Position numbers and translations under genes: made by a program
The notes under the pieces: generated by a model
Database searches by the model: none
Seen by the model: only the letters and a program-made list of their open reading frames with translations
What the model was told of the DNA's origin: nothing
Part shown: piece by piece, positions 43,101 through 47,284 of the stretch
Position numbering within the stretch: the stretch's first letter is position 1
Layout of the letters: each line of letters starts with the position of its first letter
Assembly (NCBI GenBank): GCA_037013685.1
Contig: CM072909.1
Span: 1,116,001-1,180,000, forward strand
Origin: Acridotheres tristis
Taxonomy: Eukaryota; Chordata; Aves; Passeriformes; Sturnidae
Reading direction: 5' to 3'
DNA length: 64,000 bases

Positions 43101-46090
43101 TATGTCCCAGAAGCTGGAAAATCACAGCAAAAACAAGGAAATCCTCAGGGAGAAGAGCCCAAATCCCCTGGTTTAGGGCACAGCACCCATCACTCAGAAT
43201 CGCTGTGCAACTTCAGCCCTGGGATTTGGGAAGAGGAAGGCAAAGCCTCCTCCTCCTCCTCCTCTGAAGGTTTTGGGTCCCTTTGGGAGCTCCAGGCAGT
43301 TTCAGAGCCTCCCCAGGCGCTGCCTTCACCAGGAATTTCCCCGTTTCTTCCCCAGTTCCCACCTCCCTCAGTCATTAAGATCCCCATGGAGCCCCTGCCC
43401 GCGCAGCCCCGAAATGGGGGCCCCCATTGCCTCAGCCGTAAGTACCGAGCCCAGGAGCCTCTTCCTAACCCCTCCCGTGGGCTCCGCTCGGCACTAACCC
43501 TGCTGGACATGCACCCGAATCCCTCCGGGGTCACCGGGATGGGGGCAAATCCAGGAGACAGCACTGCTCATCCTAGGGCCTGGGGATTGCCAAGATTTCC
43601 TCAAATCTCAAAAAAAAAAAAAATAAAAAGTCCGGGAATCTCCTGGATTTCGCCGTCCCCGAGCTGGTGCTGATGGAGGGTTTGTGAAAAATATCTGTGT
43701 TCGGGATGGTTTGGAACCCCCAAAAGTTTCATGGGAAAGAGCAGATTCGGCTCCACCTTCACCAGAAATCCTGGGAGTGAATTTGGAGGGGGTTCATTCC
43801 AGGCTGCACACCAGGAGCCCAGGGAGTTTTAGCTCAGTTTAACTCCTCAGCTGTGGCCGGCATGGCTGGCAGGGCCTTTCCTGTCACTGATCGCCCCCAA
43901 AATCAGCGATTCCCAGGAGTTCTCTGCCAGAAAGGTGGAATTGGTGATTTTGGCCCAGGAAAGGTGGAATTGGTGATTTTGGACCCCCAAAAGGTGAGAT
44001 TGGTGATTTTGGCCCCCAAAAGGTGAAATTGGTGATTTTGGCCCCAAAAACGTGGAATTGGTGATTTTGGGCCCCTAAAAAGTAAAACTGGTGATCTTGG
44101 CCCCAAAAAGGCAGGATTGGTGATTTTGGCCCAGGAAAGGTGGGACTGATGATTTCGGGCCCCAAAAACTTGAAATTGGTGATTTTGGCCCCAGAAAGAT
44201 GGGATTGGTGATTTTGGCCCAGGAAAGGTGGAACTGGTGATTTTGGGCCCAGGATGCAGCAGGGAGGGGGGGCCAAGGGGGATTTTTGGGGTCACCTGGG
44301 CAGGGTTTCAGCTCCGTGTCCCCCCAGGAAAGAGGGCCTCCACCTGGAGCTTTGCGTTCTGACACGTCCCCGAACGGTTCGGACATGGATCGCAGGTAAC
44401 CGGGATCCCCCTCCCCATCCCTGGGGGGAAATTTGGGATCCTCCCAGCTCCGCCATCCCTGAGCAATTCCCAAATATCCAGGTGGATTTTCACAGCATCC
44501 CTCTGGATTTGGGGTGGTTTTCTCATCCCCCTCTACGGGGTTGGAGCTACAAAAATTCTGCTCAGTGACAGCCATGGGGATTTTTCAGGCTCTGAATCCC
44601 GAAATTTTGGGAATATCCTCCGCGAATTCTGCGGATTGATGGGAAAATGTCAGATTTTCATTCACTTCTCAGAGGTAGCCTGGAATAAAGCACAAAACTT
44701 TTCCAAACAGTGTTAAAATGATGCTACAAAATGAAGTTTTTAAAGGAAAGTTTTCAGGACAGAATTTCTGCAGATTTTATCAGGCTGGAACATTGGAGTT
44801 GTTCCAATGGGGCTTCTTTGCCTTTGGAGTTCTGGTGGAAAACAAAATATCTGTGTCAGGCTTCTTCTACTTAAGACTAAACAGAATTCCAACAGGAATT
44901 TAAAGGGTTAATTTATTATTCTAAAAGCTAAGTGAAAGGGTAGGAAAAATGCCAAAAATCTAACTATGTGTGAACAGTCTACCAAATATACGAATATGTG
45001 AAAAATATGCATGAGAAATAGCTAAAATATATATGAAAAATATGCAGGAATAATATGTGAATATATGAAAAATGTATATGAAAAAATATGAACAATATAT
45101 GAAAAATATATTAAAATAGATATAAAATATATGGAAAATTTATGAAAATATATAGGAATAATATATGAAAAATACATGGAAGATATGAAAAAAATATATA
45201 TGAAAAATAGATTAAAATAGATGAAAACATATGAAAAATATATAGGAATAATATATGAATATATGAAAAGTATGTATGAAAAAATAGATTTAAAATATAT
45301 ATGAAAAATATGTGGAAAATTTATAAAAAACATATGTAAAATACACAGAAAATATATGGAGAATATATGAAAAATATAAAGGAAAAATATATGAAAAATA
45401 TATGGAAAATTTATGAGAAATATATAGGAATAATATATGAAGATATGAAAAATAGATTAAAATATATTAAAAATATGGAAAATACATGAGAATAATATAT
45501 GAATATATAAAATATATAAAATATATTTTAAATATATATGAAAAATATATTTTAAAATATATGAAAAATATATATTAAAATAGATATTAAAATATATGAA
45601 ACATATATGGAAAAAAATTTTAAAATATGTAAAAATACAGAAAATATATGGAGAACATATGAAAAATATATGGAAAAATTTAAAAAACATGTAAAATGTA
45701 GAAAATATATGGAGAATATATGAAAAATATATGAAAAAATGAAATAGATATGAAAAATAGATATGAAAAATAGATACGAAAAATATATTTTAAATGCATG
45801 GAAAATATACGAAAAATGATCTAAAAAGCTCCAAATCTTCAACCCCCAGCCTCCCCCGGGGCGGGTTTGGGGTGGGGGCAGCCCCCCCTGGCTGCTGACC
45901 CCCCTCTCCCCTCCTGCCCCCCAGCATCACCCTGCACCTGAAGATCTCGTGCCCGTCGTCTCCCGCCTTTAACTACTCCCGAAACCCCATCTGTGCCGTG
46001 CCCCAGGTGAAGATCGAGATGGAGTCGGACTACGAGGACAGCGACACGGAAAAGGCTCCGCGGGACGTGGGCAGCGAGACCACGCTATAG
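10066..46090 (+). CDS. SLC4A5: electrogenic sodium bicarbonate cotransporter 2 (NBCe2), whole coding span
   Basis: A plasma-membrane Na+/HCO3- cotransporter of the SLC4 family, multi-exon on +. Joining the exons listed below gives continuous phases and a 1056-residue body plus alternative C-tails (1133 or 1094 aa in total; human NBCe2 is about 1137 as I recall). Order: basic N-terminal appendage ([16 protein letters not shown]); cytosolic domain from [15 protein letters not shown] through [33 protein letters not shown] and [14 protein letters not shown]; Gly-rich linker; transport domain from [20 protein letters not shown] through [47 protein letters not shown] and [16 protein letters not shown]. 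Assigned to SLC4A5 rather than SLC4A4 by the recalled NBCe2 wording [25 protein letters not shown] and [20 protein letters not shown], and by MTHFD2 as convergent neighbour. ATG 10066 is the first in-frame Met of exon 1; a further 5' exon cannot be excluded. Promoter not identified. Confidence 0.97.
10124..10310 (+). repeat. exon 1 donor-edge minisatellite
   Basis: The last ~13 nt of exon 1 plus its donor (GATGAGGAGGGTGAGTGAAA) recur in tandem. GTGAG donors start at 10139 (true), 10181, 10222, 10257 and 10299, about 35-42 bp apart. Copies after the first are preceded by AATTCCAG. Use of the later donors would add a TGA almost at once. Confidence 0.9.
10313..11515 (+). repeat. ~66-bp minisatellite resembling exon 2 acceptor edge
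   Basis: Eighteen copies, mean spacing about 67 bp, with TTTTTATTCCAG, TTATCGCTCCATCCACATC, then TTTCACCAGGAATTTTTCTC and CCTGGAAAATGAA. The part after ATTCCAG resembles the start of exon 2, (CAG)ATTTCCACTCCATCTACATC, as if that exon edge had seeded the array. The similarity is strong over CTCCATCYACATC and weaker before it. Confidence 0.85.
11572..11745 (+). CDS. SLC4A5: SLC4A5 coding exon 2
   Basis: Residues 25-82: [14 protein letters not shown] followed by a basic run ([17 protein letters not shown]) and an acidic/Ser stretch (EPSDTDDG...SGNDNASRT). The [10 protein letters not shown] and polybasic segment is the shared N-terminal signature of NBCe1-B/NBCe2, where it acts as an autoregulatory region. 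Acceptor CTGCCCAG, donor GTGAGT, phase 1 to phase 1. Confidence 0.93.
11885..12795. repeat. ~90-bp minisatellite in intron 2
   Basis: About ten copies of GAATTGGGGTTCCAGA, CATCACACCTTGTTCC and CCCATTTAAATGGGATTTGG words. The CCCATTTAAATGGG core is a perfect palindrome repeated in several copies. It shows no resemblance to the flanking exons. Confidence 0.9.
13045..13300. repeat. (CCCTCTTTTCCC)n polypyrimidine tract
   Basis: About 250 bp of nearly pure C/T on +. Translations on either strand are low-complexity. Downstream to about 14700 is ordinary intron with homopolymer T runs at 13830-13861 and 13910-13922. Confidence 0.85.
13310..16620. other. intron 2 of SLC4A5, distal part
   Basis: No exon was recognised. 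It includes long T runs, a local duplication (CATTACCCAACTTTGTTATTCC block at about 15470 and 15670) and a (TGTTTGTTTGG)/(GTTGTT) microsatellite at about 16485-16557 just before exon 3. The stretch at 15180-15345 has higher complexity and little repeat character and may hold a conserved non-coding element. Confidence 0.5.
16633..16762 (+). CDS. SLC4A5: SLC4A5 coding exon 3
   Basis: Residues 83-125. The first codon is split with exon 2 (A|TG, Met), then [29 protein letters not shown] and [11 protein letters not shown]. This opens the conserved cytosolic domain of NBC proteins. Acceptor CCCCCCGCAG, donor GTGAGC, ends in phase 2. Confidence 0.97.
16845..18520. repeat. ~100-bp minisatellite in intron 3
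   Basis: About 17 copies of GGACATTCCCAAATCAGGGA, ATGGGATTTTGG and GGAAATGGAATATCAGGGAA words, with variable spacers (TGTTGTTTATAATGGTGTT or TTAGTGATGTTCAA). The two spacer classes alternate, implying a higher-order organisation. No coding role. Confidence 0.92.
18530..20480. other. intron 3, low-repeat part
   Basis: No exon recognised. It contains a short duplication (CTTTATCCTCAGGG / AGCAGCTCCGTGGTGTGAGCA at about 19364 and 19505) and otherwise ordinary intron sequence. Confidence 0.5.
20485..21015. repeat. ~90-bp minisatellite before exon 4
   Basis: Six copies of CCACAGGAGCGATTTGAGGA, GGGAGAAATC, ATTTTGGTTTCC and GGGACTGGGAG words. The word CAGGAGCGATTTGAGGAG has loose similarity to the acceptor edge of exon 4 (CAGGTGGATCAAGTTCGAGG), but too little to claim common origin. 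Confidence 0.85.
21187..21347 (+). CDS. SLC4A5: SLC4A5 coding exon 4
   Basis: Residues 126-179: [51 protein letters not shown]. This is one of the most conserved parts of the SLC4 cytosolic domain. Acceptor TCGTTCCAG, donor GTAGGA (weaker than consensus), ends in phase 1. Confidence 0.98.
21533..22790 (+). repeat. exon 5 acceptor-edge minisatellite (9 pseudo-exon copies)
   Basis: Tandem array carrying copies of the exon 5 start, several with the preceding TGTTGCAG/TTTCAG acceptor. Exon-like parts begin near 21544, 21621, 21995, 22126, 22193 (acceptor lost), 22272, 22398, 22524 and 22636; the real exon starts at 22786. Longer copies extend into a version of the next codons (CTGCTCAAGGAGCAG against CTGCTGAAGCCGGAGCTG). 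Between them sit many short GATTTTGGGGGGTCACTG and TCAAGGAGCA units. The unit is about 112-150 bp at the 3' end. Confidence 0.93.
22786..22941 (+). CDS. SLC4A5: SLC4A5 coding exon 5
   Basis: Residues 180-231: [52 protein letters not shown]. Acceptor GTGTTGCAG has a poor pyrimidine tract and is hardly better than its upstream copies. Donor GTGAGT. Phase 1 to phase 1. Confidence 0.97.
23190..24340. repeat. GATGACATCAC minisatellite with CRE octamers
   Basis: About 1.1 kb of units such as GTGTGATGACATCACAGTGG and GGACAATGACTCTG. Five copies carry the perfect palindrome TGACGTCA, the CREB/ATF site, at 23211, 23266, 23701, 23993 and 24322; many others are the one-mismatch TGACATCA. It lies in intron 5. 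Confidence 0.9.
24350..25435. other. intron 5 remainder
   Basis: Ordinary intron; no exon, RNA gene or recognisable element was found. ORFs here lack family similarity. Confidence 0.5.
25440..25835. repeat. ~24-bp minisatellite before exon 6
   Basis: About 16 copies of CATTCCCAACAGGATCCTGC / CCAATGGGATCCCACCCTGA. The same unit recurs in reverse complement at 27110-27245, across exons 6-7. Confidence 0.9.
25873..25968 (+). CDS. SLC4A5: SLC4A5 coding exon 6
   Basis: Residues 232-263: [32 protein letters not shown]. Matches the [15 protein letters not shown] segment of NBCe2. Acceptor CTCCCCAG, donor GTGAGT, phase 1 to phase 1. Confidence 0.96.
26320..26490 (-). mobile_element. CR1 fragment (antisense)
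   Basis: Contains the antisense CR1 3' words: GAGTTGGAAAAG, a diverged 'agtgccacatccagagggtt', then 'ccttccagggatggggactc' and 'catcactgcc'. No ORF. Confidence 0.7.
26646..26701 (+). CDS. SLC4A5: SLC4A5 coding exon 7
   Basis: Residues 264-282: [19 protein letters not shown]. The SRSMNDIS motif is shared with NBCe2, and a related LNDIS is in NBCe1. At 56 nt it is one of the shortest exons of the gene. Acceptor TGCACCAG, donor GTACCA (weak), ends in phase 0. Confidence 0.95.
27110..27250. repeat. minisatellite, inverted relative of 25.4-25.8 kb array
   Basis: Five or six copies of GTTGGGAATGTCGGGGTAGGATCCTGT, the reverse complement of the unit before exon 6. With that array it makes a large inverted repeat enclosing exons 6 and 7. 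Confidence 0.85.
27255..28560. other. intron 7; candidate conserved non-coding stretch at 27750-28060
   Basis: No exon recognised. Positions 27750-28060 are non-repetitive and AT-richer than the rest (for example AAATATGCAAAGCATTTAGG, a T11 run, CATATAGATTATCATAAC) and stand out from the minisatellite-rich introns. An imperfect duplication of GGATGGGATAACAACTTGCT lies at about 27457-27512. Confidence 0.45.
28571..28728 (+). CDS. SLC4A5: SLC4A5 coding exon 8
   Basis: Residues 283-334: [53 protein letters not shown]. This is the conserved core of the cytosolic domain. Acceptor CCCACCAG, donor GTGAGC, ends in phase 2. Confidence 0.98.
28811..28898 (+). CDS. SLC4A5: SLC4A5 coding exon 9
   Basis: Residues 335-364: [29 protein letters not shown]. 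The FLFILLGP strand and the EIGRAxATLM helix are SLC4 cytosolic-domain landmarks. Acceptor CTCCCCAG, donor GTGAGT, phase 2 to phase 0. Confidence 0.98.
29056..29210 (+). CDS. SLC4A5: SLC4A5 coding exon 10
   Basis: Residues 365-415: [52 protein letters not shown]. It ends the folded cytosolic domain. Acceptor CACCCCCAG, donor GTGAGT, ends in phase 2. Confidence 0.98.
29400..29490 (+). mobile_element. CR1 3' end fragment
   Basis: Shows the CR1 terminal string: GGGCAGGAGTTGAACTGGAT, GATCCTTGAGG, then CCTCCAAACCCAACCCAACC. Short and without a coding part. Confidence 0.75.
29595..30235. repeat. ~15-bp minisatellite before exon 11
   Basis: About 40 copies of GCCAATCTGGCAAT / GCCGATCTGGTGGT units, ending about 14 bp before exon 11. 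Both strands stay open for long stretches only because of repeat periodicity; these frames are not genes. Confidence 0.92.
30249..30392 (+). CDS. SLC4A5: SLC4A5 coding exon 11
   Basis: Residues 416-463: [17 protein letters not shown], a poly-Gly run, [20 protein letters not shown]. This is the flexible linker between cytosolic and membrane domains; the Gly run is a known feature of NBCe2 and varies in length. Acceptor TATCCCACAG, donor GTGAGA, phase 2 to phase 2. Confidence 0.97.
30590..31190 (+). mobile_element. CR1 LINE fragments, two overlapping 3' ends
   Basis: Two copies of the CR1 3' block (GAGCTGTGGCTGCCCCTGGA, AGTGTCCAAGGCCAGGCTGG, GTGGGAGGTGTCCCTG) at about 30595-30695 and 30990-31080. 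Between them are 'gctctggagccaggctggga' and 'ggggacaagggatggaggga'. The second copy is interrupted by a (GGGAT)n microsatellite at 31084-31142 before its terminal TTTAAGGTCCCTCCCAACCC. Confidence 0.85.
31230..31404 (+). CDS. SLC4A5: SLC4A5 coding exon 12 (start of transport domain, TM1)
   Basis: Residues 464-522: [32 protein letters not shown], then TM1 ([20 protein letters not shown]) and DATDNYQ. This wording distinguishes NBCe2 from NBCe1. Acceptor TCTCCGCAG, donor GTGTGG (non-consensus at +3 to +6), ends in phase 0. Confidence 0.98.
31440..31500. repeat. (GGGAT)n microsatellite
   Basis: About 11 units of GGGAT in intron 12, matching the array at 31084-31142 in intron 11. Confidence 0.95.
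31728..31861 (+). CDS. SLC4A5: SLC4A5 coding exon 13 (TM2-TM3)
   Basis: Residues 523-566: [45 protein letters not shown]. The GQPL-SSTGP segment is the SLC4 TM3 half-helix region near the ion site. Acceptor CGTCCCCAG, donor GTGAGT, ends in phase 2. Confidence 0.98.
31969..32240 (+). CDS. SLC4A5: SLC4A5 coding exon 14 (TM4-TM5)
   Basis: Residues 567-657: [32 protein letters not shown] (TM4), [19 protein letters not shown] (TM5), [28 protein letters not shown]. The KKMIG string occupies the position of the NBCe1 stilbene-reactive KKMIK; the last Lys is Gly here. Largest exon of the gene (272 nt). Acceptor CTCTTCCAG, donor GTGAGT, ends in phase 1. Confidence 0.98.
32880..33135. repeat. (GATGAAGATGATGATG)n array
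   Basis: About 250 bp of GATGAA/GATGAT trinucleotide-based repeats in intron 14. Confidence 0.9.
33140..34760. other. intron 14; candidate conserved non-coding stretch 33600-33960
   Basis: No exon recognised. The 33600-33960 part is AT-rich, non-repetitive and unlike its surroundings (TATAAATTATGTTTATTCCC, GATTATTATAACTGATTTG, ATATTAAAACTATTTTAATA). It may be a regulatory element; this is inference from composition only. Confidence 0.4.
34764..34825 (+). CDS. SLC4A5: SLC4A5 coding exon 15 (extracellular loop 3)
   Basis: Residues 658-678: [21 protein letters not shown]. Three N-glycosylation sequons (NAT, NTT, NVS) mark the large extracellular loop. Acceptor TTCCCGCAG, donor GTAAGA, phase 1 to phase 0. 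Confidence 0.96.
35080..35545. repeat. ~60-bp minisatellite before exon 16
   Basis: About seven degenerate copies of GGAAATTTCCCTTTTCTTGC, ACAATGCAATCCCTTAAA and TACAAATCTGGGG words. No clear relation to exon 16. Confidence 0.8.
35553..35753 (+). CDS. SLC4A5: SLC4A5 coding exon 16 (loop 3 and TM6)
   Basis: Residues 679-745: [55 protein letters not shown] (TM6), [12 protein letters not shown]. One more sequon (NLT) and the loop cysteines in KKEC and KSC are kept. Acceptor CTCTCGCCAG, donor GTAAGG, phase 0 to phase 0, so either exon 17a or 17b can follow. Confidence 0.98.
36000..36120. repeat. (GGATGATGGAGGAGGAATTTC)n
   Basis: Five or six copies of a 21-30-bp unit in intron 16. Confidence 0.85.
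36125..36965 (+). mobile_element. CR1 LINE, ~840-bp 3' part
   Basis: The longest CR1 piece here. It has the end of the reverse-transcriptase region (TTAATGTGCTCATTAGTGAT, GGTTTGCAGGTGACACCAAG, ATTCCAAGTGCTGGAGGTGC), then 'gaggctggacacgaccccag', 'gggacaagggatggagggac', 'tggaagtgtccaaggccagg' and the terminal 'ccaggattctg'. Frames are broken. Inserted sense in SLC4A5 intron 16. Confidence 0.9.
37296..37409 (+). CDS. SLC4A5: SLC4A5 coding exon 17a (TM7, version a)
   Basis: Residues 746-783 in this version: [20 protein letters not shown] then [18 protein letters not shown]. This matches the TM7 wording of NBCe2 (ACFGL-TPKLHVPS). 114 nt, phase 0 to phase 0. Acceptor TCTTGCCTCCAG is good, donor AAG|GTTCGG is poor (no GTRAGT). 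A second 114-nt exon coding for the same segment follows 1028 bp later, so this exon is probably one of a mutually exclusive pair. Confidence 0.96.
37555..38400. repeat. ~0.85-kb polypyrimidine tract between exons 17a and 17b
   Basis: Almost pure T/C on the sense strand, built from TTTTTTGTTGTTTTTCCTCCC-type units. Translations of it (poly-Phe/Ser/Leu) are meaningless. It sits directly upstream of the exon 17b acceptor. CUUU/UCUU-rich RNA of this kind can bind PTB-class repressors, so it may influence choice between 17a and 17b (inference). Confidence 0.9.
38438..38551 (+). CDS. SLC4A5: SLC4A5 coding exon 17b (TM7, version b)
   Basis: Codes [20 protein letters not shown] then [18 protein letters not shown]: the same 38-residue TM7 segment as 17a, identical at 20 of 38 positions when aligned without gaps. 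114 nt, acceptor CCCCCTCTCGTGGCAG, donor AAG|GTAAAA, phase 0 to phase 0. Its RKLISDF start resembles NBCe1 (SLC4A4) more than 17a does. Every residue class expected of an SLC4 TM7 is kept and there is no stop or frameshift, so it is likely functional. Splicing both in would duplicate a membrane helix. Confidence 0.9.
38620..38905. repeat. (GATCCCAATGGT)n minisatellite
   Basis: About 23 copies of a 12-bp ATCCCAATGGTG unit with G/A variants, in the intron after exon 17b. Confidence 0.92.
39029..39190 (+). CDS. SLC4A5: SLC4A5 coding exon 18 (TM8)
   Basis: Residues 784-837: [54 protein letters not shown]. The [17 protein letters not shown] motif is the TM8 ion-site signature of SLC4 cotransporters. 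Acceptor CTCCCCAG, donor GTGAGA, phase 0 to phase 0. Confidence 0.98.
39205..39430. repeat. ~33-bp minisatellite after exon 18
   Basis: About seven copies of CACCCAGGGCACCCCAGGAT, CCCCCACAGCACTC in intron 18. Confidence 0.9.
39590..39768 (+). CDS. SLC4A5: SLC4A5 coding exon 19 (TM9-TM10)
   Basis: Residues 838-896: [59 protein letters not shown]. The [17 protein letters not shown] loop is near-invariant in NBCs. Acceptor GTGTTGCAG, donor GTGAGT, ends in phase 2. Confidence 0.98.
39840..40000. repeat. ~57-bp minisatellite in intron 19
   Basis: Three or four copies of ATTGTCCTGTCCTGGAGGGG, ACACCACGGACAGCAGGGCC. Confidence 0.85.
40085..40470 (+). mobile_element. CR1 fragment
   Basis: Contains GAGTGTCCAGAGGAGGGACA, GTGTTCAGCTGGAGACTGAG, GGGTTTTGGGAAAGGTTGTG and a 'tttggggtgtctgtgcaggg' tail shared with copies at 52980-53260 (+) and 55000-55310 (-). 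Confidence 0.75.
40533..40605 (+). CDS. SLC4A5: SLC4A5 coding exon 20 (TM11)
   Basis: Residues 897-921: [20 protein letters not shown] then APILK. Acceptor CCCCACTGCAG, donor GTAAAA, phase 2 to phase 0. Confidence 0.98.
40767..40835 (+). CDS. SLC4A5: SLC4A5 coding exon 21 (TM12)
   Basis: Residues 922-944: [20 protein letters not shown] then GIQ. Acceptor TTCCCAG, donor GTGAGT, phase 0 to phase 0, 69 nt. Confidence 0.98.
40845..41140. repeat. (TCCTCC/TCATCC)n microsatellite
   Basis: About 300 bp of TCC/TCA-based polypyrimidine in intron 21. Open frames here are poly-Ser/Leu repeat translations. Confidence 0.92.
41320..41937 (+). repeat. exon 22 acceptor-edge minisatellite
   Basis: Six copies plus the true site of CCTTCCTCCCTGGGCAG followed by a version of exon 22's start (TTTTGGGATCGCTACAAGCT for TTCTGGGATCGCTGCAAGCT). 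The last copies start at 41521, ~41621, 41721 and 41821, with the real edge at 41921: a 100-bp period. AG is kept in some copies (41721, 41821) and is TGG in others. All copies lead to TAA/TAG soon after. Confidence 0.93.
41938..42111 (+). CDS. SLC4A5: SLC4A5 coding exon 22 (TM13-TM14)
   Basis: Residues 945-1002: [58 protein letters not shown]. Acceptor CCTCCCTGGGCAG, donor ATG|GTGATC (weak), phase 0 to phase 0. Both edges of this exon are copied into tandem arrays in the flanking introns. Confidence 0.98.
42081..42675 (+). repeat. exon 22 donor-edge minisatellite
   Basis: The last ~31 nt of exon 22 with its donor (GCCGCCATCATCTTCCC then GTCATGGTGATCCCATCC) recurs six times, about 90 bp apart, near 42174, 42268, 42350, 42439, 42539 and 42629. 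GT is kept in five copies and lost at 42439 (GGAAAT). Spacers share GGTTTTTTGGGATTTAATGA. Confidence 0.93.
42765..42926 (+). CDS. SLC4A5: SLC4A5 coding exon 23 (end of TM14, C-tail start)
   Basis: Residues 1003-1056: [38 protein letters not shown], a poly-Lys run, [11 protein letters not shown]. Acceptor CCCTGCCAG, donor GTGAGC, phase 0 to phase 0. The phase lets it join either exon 24 or exon 25. Confidence 0.98.
43356..43437 (+). CDS. SLC4A5: SLC4A5 coding exon 24 (82-nt cassette)
   Basis: Codes [20 protein letters not shown] then GGPHCLS plus one base. PSVIKIPME matches the common C-tail of NBCe1/NBCe2. Acceptor TTTCTTCCCCAG, donor GTAAGT. At 82 nt its inclusion shifts the frame of exon 25, giving the short tail; skipping it gives the long tail. 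Confidence 0.95.
43910..44255. repeat. ~32-bp minisatellite (GTGATTTTGGCCC...)
   Basis: About ten copies of AAAGGTGGAATTGGTGATTT, TGGCCC. The same unit returns at 46905-47015, on the far side of the terminal exon. Confidence 0.9.
44328..44395 (+). CDS. SLC4A5: SLC4A5 coding exon 25 (dual-frame)
   Basis: After exon 24 it reads [11 protein letters not shown] and stops at TGA 44360-44362, like the NBCe2 C-terminus KRSSSWSYSL. After exon 23 directly (exon 24 skipped) it reads [23 protein letters not shown] and stays open into exon 26. The short-form stop lies 33 nt before the exon end, too close to trigger the usual junction rule for nonsense-mediated decay. Acceptor GTGTCCCCCCAG, donor GTAACC. 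Confidence 0.92.
44400..44925. other. intron 25, proximal part
   Basis: No exon or repeat of note. Confidence 0.5.
44930..45830. repeat. (ATATATGAAAAATATATGGAA)n AT-rich array
   Basis: About 900 bp of degenerate AT repeats based on ATATGAAAAATAT, ending about 95 bp before the terminal exon. Very low GC within a GC-rich gene. Confidence 0.92.
45925..46090 (+). CDS. SLC4A5: SLC4A5 coding exon 26 (long C-tail, PDZ end)
   Basis: In the exon-24-skipped frame: [55 protein letters not shown], stop TAG 46088-46090. The final ETTL fits a class I PDZ ligand, and VKIEME resembles VKISMED of the SLC4A7 tail that ends ETSL (recalled). Acceptor TGCCCCCCAG. For the short form this exon is 3'UTR. Confidence 0.93.
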
Positions 46091-46109
46091 CCCCGGGCTA
46101 CAAACGAGC

Positions 46110-46760
46110 GCCTCCTTCATATATATATATGTATATATATCTATATCTGTATCTTGATAGCGCCTCATTCATATATATATATCTATATCTTGATAGCACC
46201 TCGTTCATATATATATCTATATCTATATCTTGATAGCGCCGTGTTCATATAGATATATATCTATATATCTCAATAGCGCCTCATTCATATATATATCTAT
46301 ATCTCGATAGCGTCGTGTTCATATAGATATATATATATCTCGATAGCGCTATGTTCATATATATATATTGATAGTGCTGTGTTCATATAGATATATATAT
46401 ACCAATCGCGCAGTGTAAATATAGAGATATATATATATATATCTTGATAGCACCTTGTTCATATATCTATATCTCGATAGCACCTCGTTCATATAGATAC
46501 ATATATATCGATAGCGCTGTGTTCATATAGATATATATCTCTCGATAGTGCCATGTTCTCATATATATATATATATCTCCACAGTGCTGTGTTCATACGT
46601 ATATATATATATATATATCGATAGCGCCTCATTCACATATATATATATCTCAATAGCGCCATGTTCATATGGATATATATATTGATAGCACCATGTTCAT
46701 ATAGATATACATATATATATATATATGGATAGGGCCTCGTTCATATATATATATAAAGGA
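46110..46760. repeat. ~35-bp (ATATATAT)-GATAGCGCC minisatellite in 3'UTR
   Basis: About 18 copies of a CTCGATAGCGCCTCGTTCAT block separated by variable AT dinucleotide runs (ATATATATCTATAT). In RNA it would be a run of AU-rich, self-complementary segments. Confidence 0.93.
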
Positions 46761-46904
46761 AATTGGGTTCATTTCTCTCTGCTGGGCGCACGAGGCCCCG
46801 GCGGTCCCGGCGCTCCGGTAGATTTTAGGGTCGCGCGCTCCGGAATTCCCTCTCTCTCCTCCCGCTGGGAGAAGGCATCGCCGCGGGCGGCGGAACGGGG
46901 CCGG

Positions 46905-47015
46905 AAAGGTGGGATCGGTGATTTTAGTGCCAGAAAGGTGGGATTGGTGATTTTGGCTCTAGAAAGATGACACTGGTGATTTTGGCCAGAAAGCTGGGAT
47001 TGGTGAGTTTGGCCC
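46905..47015. repeat. GGTGATTTTGGCC minisatellite, second locus
   Basis: Four copies of AAAGGTGGGATTGGTGATTT, the unit of 43910-44255. Confidence 0.85.
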
Positions 47016-47284
47016 CGCTCTGGCTGGAGCAGCTGCAGGTGCTTGGGGCTGTGGGAGCAGCCAGGATGTGCTGATGGAAAAGGGGGATGATCTGATGGGT
47101 GCTCTTGGGGTGGGAGGAGGTTTGTGGGGCTGAGAGGGATGGGGAGAGCACCCAGATCCCTGGAATCCCTTGGGGAGCCCCGTCATGGGGAGGGAATGGG
47201 GTGACTGGGGGGGTGTGGGCCAAAAGGGGCTGCTCCAAACCCTGCTGGGCATCCCGGGAGCGGCAGTGGGGCTGGAGGAACCCG

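Noticed and set aside
44930..45842. - strand Ile/Tyr/Phe-rich ORFs in the AT array
   Set aside because: Translation of the ATATGAAAAATAT repeat.
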